From: Sva-07 sp031398325
Lineage (GTDB): Bacteria > Actinomycetota > Acidimicrobiia > Acidimicrobiales > Ilumatobacteraceae
Assembly: GCA_031398325.1 (NCBI GenBank)
Contig: JANNNB010000072.1
Span: 25,725-89,724, forward strand
DNA: 64,000 nucleotides
Direction of reading: 5' to 3'
The position numbers were made by a program, and so were the translations under genes. Below are positions 24,901 to 32,951 of the stretch, one piece after another; within the stretch, counting starts at the first letter, position 1, and the number at the start of each line of letters is the position of its first letter. The notes below the pieces were generated by a model. It did no database searches, was not told the origin of the DNA, and saw only the letters and a program-made list of their open reading frames with translations.

Positions 24901-25579
24901 CGACGAGGCTGATGACTGCGGGTTCTCCGAGCGAACCGCGATTCCCGGGCTGGTGTTCGACAAGACCGACCAGCTTCGCTTCGAAAAGGAGATGCTGGGG
25001 CTCTACGTGTCCGACCATCCGCTCTTCGGCGTCGAGGCCTCGCTCCGACGCAAGGTCGAGCACCAGCTCATCGATCTGCCGATGATGGACGACGGCGCCC
25101 AGGTGGTCGTCGGAGGCATCATCACCAACCTGGCGCGCAAGTTCACGAAGCGTGGCGATCAGATGGCGGTGTTCCTCCTCGAAGACCTCGATGCGTCGAT
25201 CGAGGTCACGATCTTCCCGCGAACGCTCACCGAGCAGGGTCACAAGCTCGAAGACGACCTGATCGTCACCGTGAAGGGCCGCCTCGATCGCCGTGACGAG
25301 TCGCGATTCGGTCTCATCGGCCAGACGGTGACCGTGCTCAGCGGCCTGAACGATGGACCCGCACCCTCACTCCGTCTGCGGCTTCCGTCCACGACCCTCG
25401 ACGAGCTGCGGATCCAACGGCTGAAGCGGATCCTGCGAGATCATCCCGGCGAGTCGCTGGTGATGGTCGACGTCGGACAGGGGCGCGTGCTCAGACTGTC
25501 CGACGAGTTCCGGGTCGACCTCGACCGCTCCGTCGGCGAGCTCCGCATGGCCTTCGGCCACGAGGCGGTGCTCCTCTAG
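21992..25579 (+). CDS. dnaE: DNA polymerase III alpha subunit (DnaE1 type)
   Basis: Replicative C-family DNA polymerase. The GTG at 21992 gives 1195 residues starting VPDSFTHLHVHTEFSMLDG; an in-frame GTG at 21977 adds five residues. The N-terminal PHP domain is shown by HLHVHTEFS, GMTDHGNMYGT and GTEAYMAHD. The palm holds GPGRGSAAGC and the catalytic pair D413/D415 in MPDIDMDF. Fingers follow with YRPGPM, YQESVMRVAQKFAGY, LRKACGKK and FAKSHSFGYGLV. Near the C-terminus the OB-fold reads VVVGGIITNLARKFTKRG. Length and tau-binding C-terminus indicate DnaE1, not the shorter mutagenic DnaE2. Confidence 0.96.
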   Translation: MPDSFTHLHVHTEFSMLDGAARLDELVAKAVSDGQPAIGMTDHGNMYGTLDFYKECNKQGIKPIIGTEAYMAHDHRSERPTRRGRIDDSGGDTEGGAKLYYHLTLLAENQTGYKNLIQLSSLAFMEGYYYKPRVDWELLEKYSEGLIATTGCLGGHVLQSLLNGDEKGALAKASRLQDIFGRDNLFVELQDHGQHAQRETNPKLVEIAKQIGAPLLATNDSHYTHQHDHESHEALLCVQTGALLSDPKRFKFEGTEHYLKTAAEMRYLFREVPTACDNSLWIAERAELEIEFGKPLLPNFPLPAGFDDDAAYLTHLTWAGAKERWGDDISPDVAERLAYELKVICDMGFASYFLITWDLIKYAKDRGIRVGPGRGSAAGCAVAYSLRITDLDPVRYDLLFERFLNPSRISMPDIDMDFDSRYRDEMIRYAAERYGRDHVAQIITFGTIKARNAVRDAARVLGYPYGVGDKLAKAMPPMVMGRDTPLKYCFEESPKYADGYKAAADLRAMYDSDPDLKRIIDVARGLEGLKRSDGIHAAAVVITKEPVTDYVPIQRKPESGQDPADAPVVTQYEMHGIEDLGLLKMDFLGLRNLDVITDTVAMVRATRDPDFLVEEISLEDPATFALLSRGDTMGVFQLESPPMRQLLKALAPTSFEDVAALIALYRPGPMGVNMHYDYADRKNNRKPVEYFHADAEAVLGDTYGLMIYQESVMRVAQKFAGYNLAEADNLRKACGKKIREMMAKERDAFEAGVVKTGYGELLGKQLFDIIEKFADYAFAKSHSFGYGLVTYQTAYLKAHYPVEYLACLLTSVKSNLDKAATYLADCRSMGIKVLPPDVNRSVSNFAALSAAEVPDDVSLPVGSPGAITFGLSAVRNVGEGLVELLVAERVGNGAFSSFHDFVERVPEPVLNKRTVESLIKGGAFDSLGHPRRGLLTVFEHIIDSTVSRRREREKGVMSLFGDWGDDGAAGDEADDCGFSERTAIPGLVFDKTDQLRFEKEMLGLYVSDHPLFGVEASLRRKVEHQLIDLPMMDDGAQVVVGGIITNLARKFTKRGDQMAVFLLEDLDASIEVTIFPRTLTEQGHKLEDDLIVTVKGRLDRRDESRFGLIGQTVTVLSGLNDGPAPSLRLRLPSTTLDELRIQRLKRILRDHPGESLVMVDVGQGRVLRLSDEFRVDLDRSVGELRMAFGHEAVLL

Positions 25580-25639
25580 TCGTCTCCGCCGTACCTATTG
25601 TCTCGGCCTCACTGAAATCCAGCCGCCGGACCTAGGTCG

Positions 25640-25676
25640 GCCGAGAGCCAGCCTCGTCGCTGGCGCTTCCCTCGGC
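25640..25676 (+). terminator. Nested hairpin downstream of dnaE
   Basis: GCCGAG (25640-25645) pairs with CTCGGC (25671-25676), enclosing CCAGC (25648-25652) and GCTGG (25659-25663). The 10 bp palindrome GACCTAGGTC is just upstream (25629-25638). Location 60 bases after the dnaE stop fits a terminator without U-run. Confidence 0.4.
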
Positions 25677-25778
25677 GGCACTTCGGGACGGTCGGCCTCG
25701 AGTCCGCGGAACCCCATCGGGCCACTTGGACGTTGTGCGTTTGTACGAGTTCCGTTTCCAGATGGCAGAATGGGGGTG

Positions 25779-26435
25779 ATGAGTCTCGACGTATCGACCA
25801 ACGACGCGGCTGCTCTCACCGATTCCGATCTCGATGAATTGGCGTCGATGGAGGAGGCATTCAGTGCCGGGCAGCTGTCCAAGGCCAAAGAGGACTGGGT
25901 ACTGATCACCACGGCGCGCAGCGCCGGCAAGCTGCACGGATTCACGTTCTCGACGCTCGAGCGCATCGGTGGGACACCGTGTGTGCTGCTCGGATTGATG
26001 AGTGTGAAGCGGTCGTCCAAGCGTGACCAGGTGTTGCGTGGCCTGATCGGCGAGGCCTACCACCGTGCGCTGATGGCGTTCCCCGACGAAGACGTCGTCG
26101 TCGGATGCCGCTTCGTGAACGCCGACGGCCTCGAAGCGTTCAAGGATCTGCGTGACGTCACCCCGTCGCCCGGCAGCACGGCAGTCGGTGAAGAACGTGC
26201 CTGGGGACGGCGCCTCGCCAAGCGGTTCGGTATCGAAGCCAAGTACGACGCCACGACGTTCACGTCCTCGACCGGCGCGCAGTCGGGCTACCTCGACCAC
26301 GAGTCGTCGAAGCCCGACAAGCTCGACCCTGCGATCGTCGAGATGTTCAAGCCCGTCCCGGTCGCCAAGGGCGGTGTGATGGTGGTGTACGGCTGGACCA
26401 TGGCAGAGGATCTCGTCAAACTCGGTCGTCGCTGA
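25779..26435 (+). CDS. Conserved-looking protein of unknown function
   Basis: I do not recognise this protein. The ATG at 25779 gives 218 residues; an ATG at 25770 is also in frame. A CAGAAT hexamer 7 bases before 25779 may be a -10 element. There is no signal peptide and no membrane span. A mixed alpha/beta composition with LLGLMSVKRSSKRDQVLRGLIGEAY followed by VVVGCRFVNADGLEAF loosely recalls the acyl-CoA loop of GNAT acetyltransferases, but I would not assign it. Codon use matches its neighbours, so it is a real gene. It ends 10 bases before the nitroreductase. Confidence 0.6.
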   Translation: MSLDVSTNDAAALTDSDLDELASMEEAFSAGQLSKAKEDWVLITTARSAGKLHGFTFSTLERIGGTPCVLLGLMSVKRSSKRDQVLRGLIGEAYHRALMAFPDEDVVVGCRFVNADGLEAFKDLRDVTPSPGSTAVGEERAWGRRLAKRFGIEAKYDATTFTSSTGAQSGYLDHESSKPDKLDPAIVEMFKPVPVAKGGVMVVYGWTMAEDLVKLGRR

Positions 26436-26445
26436 AGTCCGCCCC

Positions 26446-27060
26446 ATGGCCGACTTCGCGGAGGTGGTGCGGAACCGGCGCATGACGCGGGCGTTCGGTC
26501 CGGCAGCGGTCGACCCGGTGGTGATCGACGACATGGTCGATCTCGCGTCACGGGCGCCCAGCGCCGGCAAGGCCCAGGGGTGGCATCTCGTCGTGCTCGA
26601 GGGGGACGACACGGCGGTCTTCTGGGACTCCACGCTTCCGGCCGTCCGTCGCGACTCGTTCCGTTGGAAGCAACTGTTGAGCGCTCCCGTGATCGCCCTG
26701 CCGTTCGCCGACGCGAAGGCGTACACCGACCGCTACGCAGAGCCGGACAAGATCCAGACCGGTCTCGGTGCGGGCACTGACGCATGGCCCGTGCCCTACT
26801 GGACCATCGATGCGTCGATGTCGGTGATGACGCTCCTGTTGGCCGCCGAGAACGCCGGCCTCGGCGCGCTCTTCTTCGGGGTGTTCCGCGGCGAGCGCGA
26901 GCTGCGCCAGGTGCTGGGGATCCCACCGGGTTTGCAGTTGCTCGGTGCGCTCGCCATCGGACACCCCGCGCCGAAGTCGGGTGACGAGACCGATCCCGGA
27001 CGGAGCGCCGACCGCCGGCGACGCCAACCGGGCGAGATCATCCACCGGGGTCGTTGGTAG
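26446..27060 (+). CDS. Nitroreductase-family flavoprotein
   Basis: FMN-dependent nitroreductase fold, 204 residues from the ATG at 26446. The N-terminal RNRRMTRAFGPAAVD and ASRAPSAGKAQGWHLVVL bind the FMN phosphate and ribityl chain. The C-terminal part has LLLAAENAGLGALFFGVF and a basic tail. Substrate cannot be told; relatives reduce nitro compounds, quinones or act in F420 or cobalamin pathways. It follows the unknown gene by 10 bases, possibly in one operon, and converges on the YyaL-like gene. Confidence 0.85.
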   Translation: MADFAEVVRNRRMTRAFGPAAVDPVVIDDMVDLASRAPSAGKAQGWHLVVLEGDDTAVFWDSTLPAVRRDSFRWKQLLSAPVIALPFADAKAYTDRYAEPDKIQTGLGAGTDAWPVPYWTIDASMSVMTLLLAAENAGLGALFFGVFRGERELRQVLGIPPGLQLLGALAIGHPAPKSGDETDPGRSADRRRRQPGEIIHRGRW

Positions 27061-27078
27061 ATCAGCCACCGACGGTGA

Positions 27079-29124
27079 TCATGGCGGAGTCGGAGCTTCC
27101 GTGACGACCTTGACCGGTCGACCGAGGAGCGCCTCGCCGAACCCATCGAGGGTGTCCTGGGGGACCTGGCAGGTGTAGTCGCGACAGACGTACGCAAAAC
27201 CGTCCTGGCGCCCTTCCCACAGCGGCGATTCGTAGGACTCACCCCACGCCAGCACCATGTCGGGACGCCAGACGGAGTGGGCGAGGCGAACCATGTCCGG
27301 TCGGTCGCCGACGATCGCCACCTCGGTCACCCCGCGCCGCCGCAGATCGGCGGCCAGCAGGGCGTTGGTGAAGCCGCCGATGGCATCACCGAGCGCCCCC
27401 TTGATCAGCTGGAGGATCCGGTCGGCCTGATGGTGGTAACGCTGCTCGCCCGTGAGCGCCCCCAGGCGATAGAGCGCCGTCGCCGCCATCGAGTTGGCCG
27501 AGGGGGTGGCGTTGTCGGAGAGGTCCTTCTGGCGGACCACCAACGTTTCGGCGTCCTCGGCGGTCGTGTAGAGGCCGCCGTTGACGGGGTCCCAGAACCA
27601 GTCGAGCATGGTGTCGGCAGCGCGGACCGCTTCGTCGATCCACCGCGACTGCCCGGTCGCCTCGGCGAGCCGGGTGAACGCATCGACCAGGGCGGCGTGG
27701 TCGGCAGCGAGGGCGTCGTGTCGCGCCGCGGGATCTCCGTCGGCGTGCCAGCTGCGCATCCACCGACCATTCGGCCGTCGGAGTTCGCGGATCAGGAACT
27801 CGGCGTTGGCGACTGCGGCATCGAGCCAGTCCTGGCGGTTCAGCGCAGCGCCCGCTTCGGCCAGCGCCGAGGTGAACAGGGCGTTCCATTCGGTGAGCAC
27901 CTTGTCGTCGAGGCCGGGGCGCTGTCGGGCCGAGCGGGCTGCGAACAGGAGTCGTCGCGCCGCCTCGATGTGCGGGGGCCGGGCGAGCTGGCCGCGATGG
28001 CTCGTGCGCGTCGGGATCGTGCGTGGCGCGCCGCCTTCGACCGGGAAGTTGCCATCGTCGGTGATCTCGAACCACGCGAGCACCTCGTCGATCTCCGCAG
28101 GGGTCATCGACGACAACGCCGCACGCGCCTCGTCCGGAGTCCACGTGTGGAAGAGCCCCTCGACGCCGTGACCGTTCTCGTCGGGTGAGTCCGCGTCCTC
28201 GGCCGAGAAGAATCCTCCGTCGGGATGGCGCAGCGTGGTGAGCACGTAGGTGATCGTCTCGGTGAGCACCTGGCGCCACTGTGGGGCGCCGATCACGATC
28301 AGGCCGTGCAGGTAGATCTTGCAGAGCAGGGCCTGGTCGTACAACATCTTCTCGAAGTGCGGGACGAGCCACTCGCGATCGACCGAGTATCGGGCGAAGC
28401 CACCGCCGATGTGGTCGTACATGCCCCCGGACGCCATGGCGTCGAGCGTCGTCGTCACGATGGTCTTCGGGGTGTCGGCCGCCGTCGACATGTACGCCCG
28501 AAGCATCAGTTCGAGGTTGAACGTCGACGGGAACTTCGGGGCCTTGCCGAAGCCGCCCCACTCCGCGTCGAACGCGCGGCCGAGCCCCTGCACGGCCTTG
28601 TTCAGATCGTCGAGGACCGGCATGTCGTCGGCCGGTTCGATCCGCGACGTCTTGTCGATCGCCGTGACGAGCCCGGTGACGTTCTTGCGGATGTCATCGG
28701 GCTTCGTACGGTACGTCTCGTCGATGGCGGTCATCAGGGCGAGGAACTGGGCCTTGGGGAAGTAGGTGCCCCCGTAGAAGGGTTCTCGATCCGGCGTCAT
28801 GAACACCGTCATCGGCCATCCGCCGCGGCCGGTCATCGCCTGCACTGCGTCCATGTAGACGGCGTCGACGTCCGGCCGCTCCTCGCGGTCGACTTTGACG
28901 TTGACGAACAGTTCGTTCATCCGTTCGGCGACCTCCGGATCCTCGAAGCACTCGTGCGCCATCACGTGACACCAGTGGCACGCCGAATAGCCGACGGAGA
29001 GCAGGATCGGGACGTTGCGTTCCTTGGCCGCGGTGAACGCCTCGGCACCCCACGGGTACCAATCGACCGGATTGTCGCGGTGCTGACGGAGGTACGGCGA
29101 GGTCTCGTCAGCGAGTCGGTTCAC
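27079..29124 (-). CDS. YyaL-like protein: thioredoxin domain plus six-hairpin glycosidase-like domain
   Basis: 681 residues of the DUF255/spermatogenesis-associated protein 20 family, widespread but without an established reaction. It starts at a GTG at 29124. The N-terminus NRLADETSPYLRQHRDNPVDWYPWG is the family signature in two halves. The thioredoxin-like domain carries GYSACHWCHVM with C49 and C52, followed by VKVDREERPDVD and GGWPMTVFMTPD. Residues from about 200 form the all-alpha barrel resembling glycoside hydrolases. It is cytoplasmic by sequence and lies 54 bases downstream of fabI on the same strand. Confidence 0.88.
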   Translation of the reverse strand: MNRLADETSPYLRQHRDNPVDWYPWGAEAFTAAKERNVPILLSVGYSACHWCHVMAHECFEDPEVAERMNELFVNVKVDREERPDVDAVYMDAVQAMTGRGGWPMTVFMTPDREPFYGGTYFPKAQFLALMTAIDETYRTKPDDIRKNVTGLVTAIDKTSRIEPADDMPVLDDLNKAVQGLGRAFDAEWGGFGKAPKFPSTFNLELMLRAYMSTAADTPKTIVTTTLDAMASGGMYDHIGGGFARYSVDREWLVPHFEKMLYDQALLCKIYLHGLIVIGAPQWRQVLTETITYVLTTLRHPDGGFFSAEDADSPDENGHGVEGLFHTWTPDEARAALSSMTPAEIDEVLAWFEITDDGNFPVEGGAPRTIPTRTSHRGQLARPPHIEAARRLLFAARSARQRPGLDDKVLTEWNALFTSALAEAGAALNRQDWLDAAVANAEFLIRELRRPNGRWMRSWHADGDPAARHDALAADHAALVDAFTRLAEATGQSRWIDEAVRAADTMLDWFWDPVNGGLYTTAEDAETLVVRQKDLSDNATPSANSMAATALYRLGALTGEQRYHHQADRILQLIKGALGDAIGGFTNALLAADLRRRGVTEVAIVGDRPDMVRLAHSVWRPDMVLAWGESYESPLWEGRQDGFAYVCRDYTCQVPQDTLDGFGEALLGRPVKVVTEAPTPP

Positions 29125-29132
29125 ATCGCTGC

Positions 29133-29138
29133 AGGGTA
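29133..29138 (-). promoter_or_regulatory. Candidate -10 element for the YyaL-like gene
   Basis: On the minus strand TACCCT ends 8 bases before the GTG at 29124, allowing its own leaderless transcript. Confidence 0.35.
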
Positions 29139-29178
29139 ACCGTCAGACGGTTCACACGCTGGTCGTCACTTGCCGCCG

Positions 29179-29946
29179 TCAGACGCTGGTGGCGTGGAAT
29201 CCGCCGTCGACGTGGATGATCTCGCCCGTCGTCGCCGGGAACCAGTCCGACAGCAACGCCACGCACGCCTTGGCCACCGGTTCGGAGTTGGTGACGTCCC
29301 AACCGAGTGGTGCCCGCTCGTCCCAGATGTCCTCGAACAGGGCGAATCCGGGGATCGACTTCGCGGCCATGGTCTTGATCGGCCCGGCGGCGACGAGGTT
29401 CGATCGGATCCCCTTCGGGCCCAGCTGCTTGGCGAGGTAGCGGGACACGCTCTGGAGCGCAGACTTGGCGACGCCCATCCAGTTGTAGGCGGGCCACGCC
29501 TGGCTGTTGTCGAAATCGAGCCCGACGAACGAACCGCCTGGCCCCATCAAGGGCAGGAACGTGTCGACGAGCGTCTTCAGCGAGTACGTGGAGATCTGCA
29601 TGGCGACCGCGACGTCTTCCCACGGTGCGCCGAGGAAGTCGTCGCCGAGGCACGACGCTGGAGCGAAGCCGATCGCGTGCAGGACCCCGTCGACGTGGCC
29701 CCACTTCTCGGCGACGGCTTCGCGGACCAGGGGACCGTGTTCCGGCACCGTGACGTCGAACTCGAGCACATCGATGCCGTCACCGAGCTTGCGGGCTGTG
29801 CGCTGTGTCAGCGAGAGCGCTCGGCCGGCGCCGGTGAGCACGATCTCGGCACCCTCGTCGAGCGCGATCCTCGCCACCCCGTACGCGAGCGACGCGTCGG
29901 TCATCACGCCGGTGATCACGATCTTCTTGCCCTCGAGCAGTCCCAT
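29179..29946 (-). CDS. fabI: Enoyl-[acyl-carrier-protein] reductase, InhA-like
   Basis: NADH-dependent enoyl-ACP reductase, last step of the fatty acid elongation cycle. The ATG at 29946 gives 255 residues. The SDR fold starts with KKIVITGVMTDASLAYGVA, in which the InhA-type glycine pattern is kept. The active site Y154-x6-K161 lies in WPAYNWMGVAKSALQSV, almost the InhA sequence around Tyr158. TGEIIHVDGGFH closes the protein. The close match to InhA suggests a similar fold of the substrate loop, but says nothing on chain length. It is divergent from the F420:NADP oxidoreductase. Confidence 0.94.
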   Translation of the reverse strand: MGLLEGKKIVITGVMTDASLAYGVARIALDEGAEIVLTGAGRALSLTQRTARKLGDGIDVLEFDVTVPEHGPLVREAVAEKWGHVDGVLHAIGFAPASCLGDDFLGAPWEDVAVAMQISTYSLKTLVDTFLPLMGPGGSFVGLDFDNSQAWPAYNWMGVAKSALQSVSRYLAKQLGPKGIRSNLVAAGPIKTMAAKSIPGFALFEDIWDERAPLGWDVTNSEPVAKACVALLSDWFPATTGEIIHVDGGFHATSV

Positions 29947-29953
29947 GCTCGGC

Positions 29954-29959
29954 AACCTA
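29954..29959 (-). promoter_or_regulatory. Candidate -10 element for fabI
   Basis: On the minus strand TAGGTT ends 7 bases before the ATG at 29946. The opposite gene has CACGCT at 30071-30076, 6 bases before its own ATG. Confidence 0.4.
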
Positions 29960-30082
29960 GCCGTCGGCCCGAATCGTTCTGGTGAACTCGTCGCGACCAG
30001 GGGTACGCCACAAGTTGACGAGAACGGCGACGGCGGGCGGGTGCCTTGGTGGAGATCGCGGCCGTTGTGCCACGCTGTCGCC

Positions 30083-30868
30083 ATGCGTATCGGAATTCTC
30101 GGGGGCACGGGCCCGGCAGGTAGCGGGTTGGCGGCTCGGCTGGCGAGCATCGGGCACGACGTCGTGATCGGTTCACGATCGAAGTACCGCGCGATGGAAG
30201 CCGTCGACGATCTCGTCGGCAAGTGGCCACAGCTCACCGAACGATTGACGCACGGCGACAATGCGGCGGCCGCCGATTGTGAGCTCATCGTCATGGCGAC
30301 CCCGTGGGACTCTGCCGCCGGCACCGCGCAGGAGAACGAGGAAGCGCTCGCCGGCAAGGTCGTGGTCTCCATGGCGAACGCGTTGGTGCGGGTCAACAAG
30401 GAGTTCCAGCCACTCGTTCCTCCCCGGGGCAGCGTGGCTGCCCACGTGCAGGCAGCCGTTCCGCGATGCCGTGTCGTCGCTGCCTTCCACCACCTGCCCG
30501 CCACCGAGCTGGGCCACATCAACGAGCCGATCGACTCCGACGTGCTGATCTGCGGTGACGATCGCTCCGCCGTCGAGACGGTGAGCGACATCGTGTCAGG
30601 AATCCCCGGTTGCCGGCCGCTCGATGCCGGCGAACTCTCCAACGCCACCGCCATCGAGGCGTTCACGGCCGTGCTGCTGCAGCTCAACGTCCGCTACAAG
30701 ACGCGTGTCGCACCGAAGCTGACGGGAATCAAAGGTGACCCCCGGGTGGTTGCGTCACCCCAGAATGGCTCAGCGACGACGCCCGACCCGGCTCCCACCC
30801 GTGCTCCGAGCGCAACAGACGGCGTCGGCGCGCCTGTCGAGACGTCCGACGACGAATCGCAGGGCTGA
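30083..30868 (+). CDS. npdG: F420H2:NADP oxidoreductase-like reductase (NpdG family)
   Basis: Reductase that passes hydride between coenzyme F420 and NADP. The ATG at 30083 gives 261 residues. The Rossmann motif is MRIGILGGTGPAGSGLAARL, with VVIGSRS giving the NADP 2'-phosphate contact. ELIVMATPWDS, VAAFHHLPA and SGIPGCRPLDAGELSNA are typical of the family. Residues after about 220 form a Pro/Thr/Ser/Asp-rich tail not usual for NpdG. This implies F420 metabolism in the host. It ends next to the mshC start (TGA then ATG). Confidence 0.85.
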   Translation: MRIGILGGTGPAGSGLAARLASIGHDVVIGSRSKYRAMEAVDDLVGKWPQLTERLTHGDNAAAADCELIVMATPWDSAAGTAQENEEALAGKVVVSMANALVRVNKEFQPLVPPRGSVAAHVQAAVPRCRVVAAFHHLPATELGHINEPIDSDVLICGDDRSAVETVSDIVSGIPGCRPLDAGELSNATAIEAFTAVLLQLNVRYKTRVAPKLTGIKGDPRVVASPQNGSATTPDPAPTRAPSATDGVGAPVETSDDESQG

Positions 30869-31999
30869 ATGACGAACGCGATGCAGCTCTACGACACGGC
30901 CCGCCGGGCGATCGTGCCGTTCGAGCCGAACGACAACGTGCTGATGTACACGTGCGGCATCACGCCGTACGACGCCACACATCTCGGCCACGCGGCGACC
31001 TTCATCGCCTACGACGTCCTCCAGCGACGGCTCATCGATCGTGGGCACACCGTCCGGTGTGTGCGAAACGTGACCGACGTCGACGATCCGCTCTTCGCGA
31101 AGGCGCGTCAGCTCGGCGTGCACTACCTCGATCTCGCCGCCGGTGAGGAAGCGCGCTTCGAGCGCGACATGGATGCGCTGAACGCTCTGCCGGTGGCGTC
31201 GTCGCCTCGCGCCTCGTCGGCCATCCCCGACATTCGCGGATTCATCGGCATGGTCCTCGATCGCGGCTACGCCTACGAAGCGGGCGGGTCGGTCTACTTC
31301 GACGTGACGAAGTTCGAGTCGTTCGGCTCGCTCAGCCACTACACGTACGACGAGATGATCATCTTCGCCAAGGAACGCGGGGGCAACATCGACGATCCGA
31401 ACAAGCGGTCACCACTCGACTTCGTCCTGTGGCATCCGTCGGCGTCCGACGAGCCCTCCTGGGACACGATGTGGGGCCCCGGACGTCCGGGTTGGCACAT
31501 CGAGTGTTCAGCCCTGGCACTTCGCGAGTTGGGCACGACGATCGACCTGCACGGTGGGGGAGCGGACCTGATCTTTCCGCACCACGAATGCGAACGCGCC
31601 CAGTCCGAGGCGGCAACGGGAGAACCGTTCGTCACGCACTGGATGCACACGGCTCTCATCGCCAAGGACGGCGAGAAGATGTCGAAGAGCCTCGGCAATC
31701 TCGTGTTCGTCGATCAGCTGCGCGAGACGTACGACCCACGATCGATCCGGCTCGGGATCATCGAGCACCACTACCGCGATCCATGGGAGTGGGACGACGA
31801 ACTGATGCCGCGCAACGCCCGGCGCCTCGAGAGTTGGTCGACGCACCAGCGGTCGAATCCAGATCTGTTGGAAGGTGTGCGTGAGCGACTCGACGACGAT
31901 CTCGACACGCCCGGCGCGATCCGGCTCATCGACGACGCCGCTCGCAGCGGTCACGGGGTCCTCGAGGCGGCCGCGCTCCTCGGCGTCGATCTGGCTTGA
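30869..31999 (+). CDS. mshC: Mycothiol ligase MshC (L-cysteine:GlcN-Ins ligase)
   Basis: ATP-dependent ligase that joins cysteine to GlcN-inositol in mycothiol synthesis. It is a CysRS-like catalytic domain of 376 residues. CGITPYDATHLGHAAT with C29 and HLGH (38-41), RPGWHIECSALAL, GGGADLIFPHHE and KMSKSLGNL are present. The CGITPYDATHLGHA wording is the MshC form, whereas true CysRS usually reads CGPTVYD. The protein also lacks the C-terminal anticodon domain of a roughly 460-residue CysRS. A role as a short CysRS paralogue cannot be excluded. It directly follows npdG. Confidence 0.82.
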   Translation: MTNAMQLYDTARRAIVPFEPNDNVLMYTCGITPYDATHLGHAATFIAYDVLQRRLIDRGHTVRCVRNVTDVDDPLFAKARQLGVHYLDLAAGEEARFERDMDALNALPVASSPRASSAIPDIRGFIGMVLDRGYAYEAGGSVYFDVTKFESFGSLSHYTYDEMIIFAKERGGNIDDPNKRSPLDFVLWHPSASDEPSWDTMWGPGRPGWHIECSALALRELGTTIDLHGGGADLIFPHHECERAQSEAATGEPFVTHWMHTALIAKDGEKMSKSLGNLVFVDQLRETYDPRSIRLGIIEHHYRDPWEWDDELMPRNARRLESWSTHQRSNPDLLEGVRERLDDDLDTPGAIRLIDDAARSGHGVLEAAALLGVDLA

Positions 32000-32031
32000 T
32001 CTGCATGGCCTGATCTGCATGGCCTGATCTG
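31997..32031 (+). repeat. 14 bp tandem repeat, two and a half copies, at the mshC stop
   Basis: TGATCTGCATGGCC occurs at 31997-32010 and 32011-32024, and its first seven bases again at 32025-32031. The first three bases are the mshC stop codon. Confidence 0.9.
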
Positions 32032-32095
32032 TCAGTCGAATCCGCAGTTCACACGAAATTCAACGAAGTGGATTCACAGGGTCACATGAATCGCC

Positions 32096-32101
32096 TACTG
32101 T
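32096..32101 (+). promoter_or_regulatory. Candidate -10 element for plsC
   Basis: TACTGT ends 6 bases before the ATG at 32108, with no Shine-Dalgarno site between. Confidence 0.45.
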
Positions 32102-32107
32102 GCGGGC

Positions 32108-32890
32108 ATGTCGAGTGGCCCCGGAGCAGGGGTGATGCAGCGCCGAGTGCGCAAGTTGGGTCGTCCGGTCGCGACGCGTCTGTGGAACATCGAGATCAGC
32201 GGCTACGAACGCCTCCCGATCGATGGTCCGGCCATCCTGTGCCCGAATCACATCAGCTTTCTCGACTCTGCCTTCCTGATGCTCACCGTTCCGAGGAACA
32301 TCTCCTTCGTCGGTAAGGCCGAATACATGGACTCGTGGAAGACGAAGTTCCTGTTCCCGGCGATGGGCATGATCCCGATCGACCGCAGTGGCGGCGATCG
32401 CAGCACCGCAGCGCTCGATGCGGCCGAAGCGGTGCTGCGGCGCGGTGAGTTGTTCGGCATCTTCCCGGAGGGGACACGGAGCCGCACCGGCACCCTCTAC
32501 AAGGGACGAACCGGTGCCGCTCGTCTGGCGATGAAGGTCGGCTGTCCCATCTTCCCCGTCGGCGTCATCGGTACCGACAAGATCCAGCCACCCGACGCCC
32601 GAGCGCCCAAGCTCTTCACGGCGTGCGAGATCAGGATCGGGCGCCCGATCCGACCGGAGCGCTATGCGAACCGGGGCGCCGAGCACATCGCGTGGCGGTC
32701 GATGACCGACGAGGTGATGTACGAGATCCGCGAGTTGACGGGTCAGGAGTACGTCAACACCTACGCAGGTGAGAAGGCGGAAACGGAACCGACCGTTGCG
32801 GCCCGCGTGGCGAGCGTGACCGACGCTGCGACGCGATTCGACGTCAACGGCAGCCGCGACCGCGAGCTCATCGCCGTCGCCGGTCGCTGA
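32108..32890 (+). CDS. plsC: 1-acyl-sn-glycerol-3-phosphate acyltransferase
   Basis: PlsC-type acyltransferase making phosphatidic acid at the membrane. It has 260 residues. The catalytic NHxxxxD motif is NHISFLD (H48, D53). FPEGTRSRTG is the glycerol-phosphate binding motif, and GCPIFPVGVIGTDKI is the third conserved block. There is no clear membrane span, as in many actinobacterial PlsC homologues. About 50 hydrophilic residues extend the C-terminus. It lies alone between mshC and thrS; several PlsC paralogues normally exist per genome, so the exact acyl acceptor is uncertain. Confidence 0.88.
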   Translation: MSSGPGAGVMQRRVRKLGRPVATRLWNIEISGYERLPIDGPAILCPNHISFLDSAFLMLTVPRNISFVGKAEYMDSWKTKFLFPAMGMIPIDRSGGDRSTAALDAAEAVLRRGELFGIFPEGTRSRTGTLYKGRTGAARLAMKVGCPIFPVGVIGTDKIQPPDARAPKLFTACEIRIGRPIRPERYANRGAEHIAWRSMTDEVMYEIRELTGQEYVNTYAGEKAETEPTVAARVASVTDAATRFDVNGSRDRELIAVAGR

Positions 32891-32936
32891 CCGGACCGGT
32901 TGACAAACCGGTCGCCCGTCGTCCGCGACGCACTCG

Positions 32937-32942
32937 TATCCT
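32937..32942 (+). promoter_or_regulatory. Candidate -10 element for thrS
   Basis: TATCCT ends 9 bases before the ATG at 32952. The leader would be a few bases at most, and the 61-base gap excludes a T-box. Confidence 0.3.
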
Positions 32943-32951
32943 GGGTGGACG

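Noticed and set aside
21992..25579. DnaE2, the SOS-induced mutagenic polymerase
   Set aside because: Length near 1195 residues and C-terminal OB-fold and following region fit DnaE1; no imuA' or imuB neighbours and no SOS box.
30869..31999. Cysteinyl-tRNA synthetase cysS
   Set aside because: Too short by roughly 90 residues, lacks the anticodon-binding end, and carries the MshC form of the first motif; kept as an alternative only.
32900..32905. Perfect TTGACA -35 hexamer before thrS
   Set aside because: The only -10-like hexamer (TATCCT, 32937) is 31 bases away, far outside a workable spacer.
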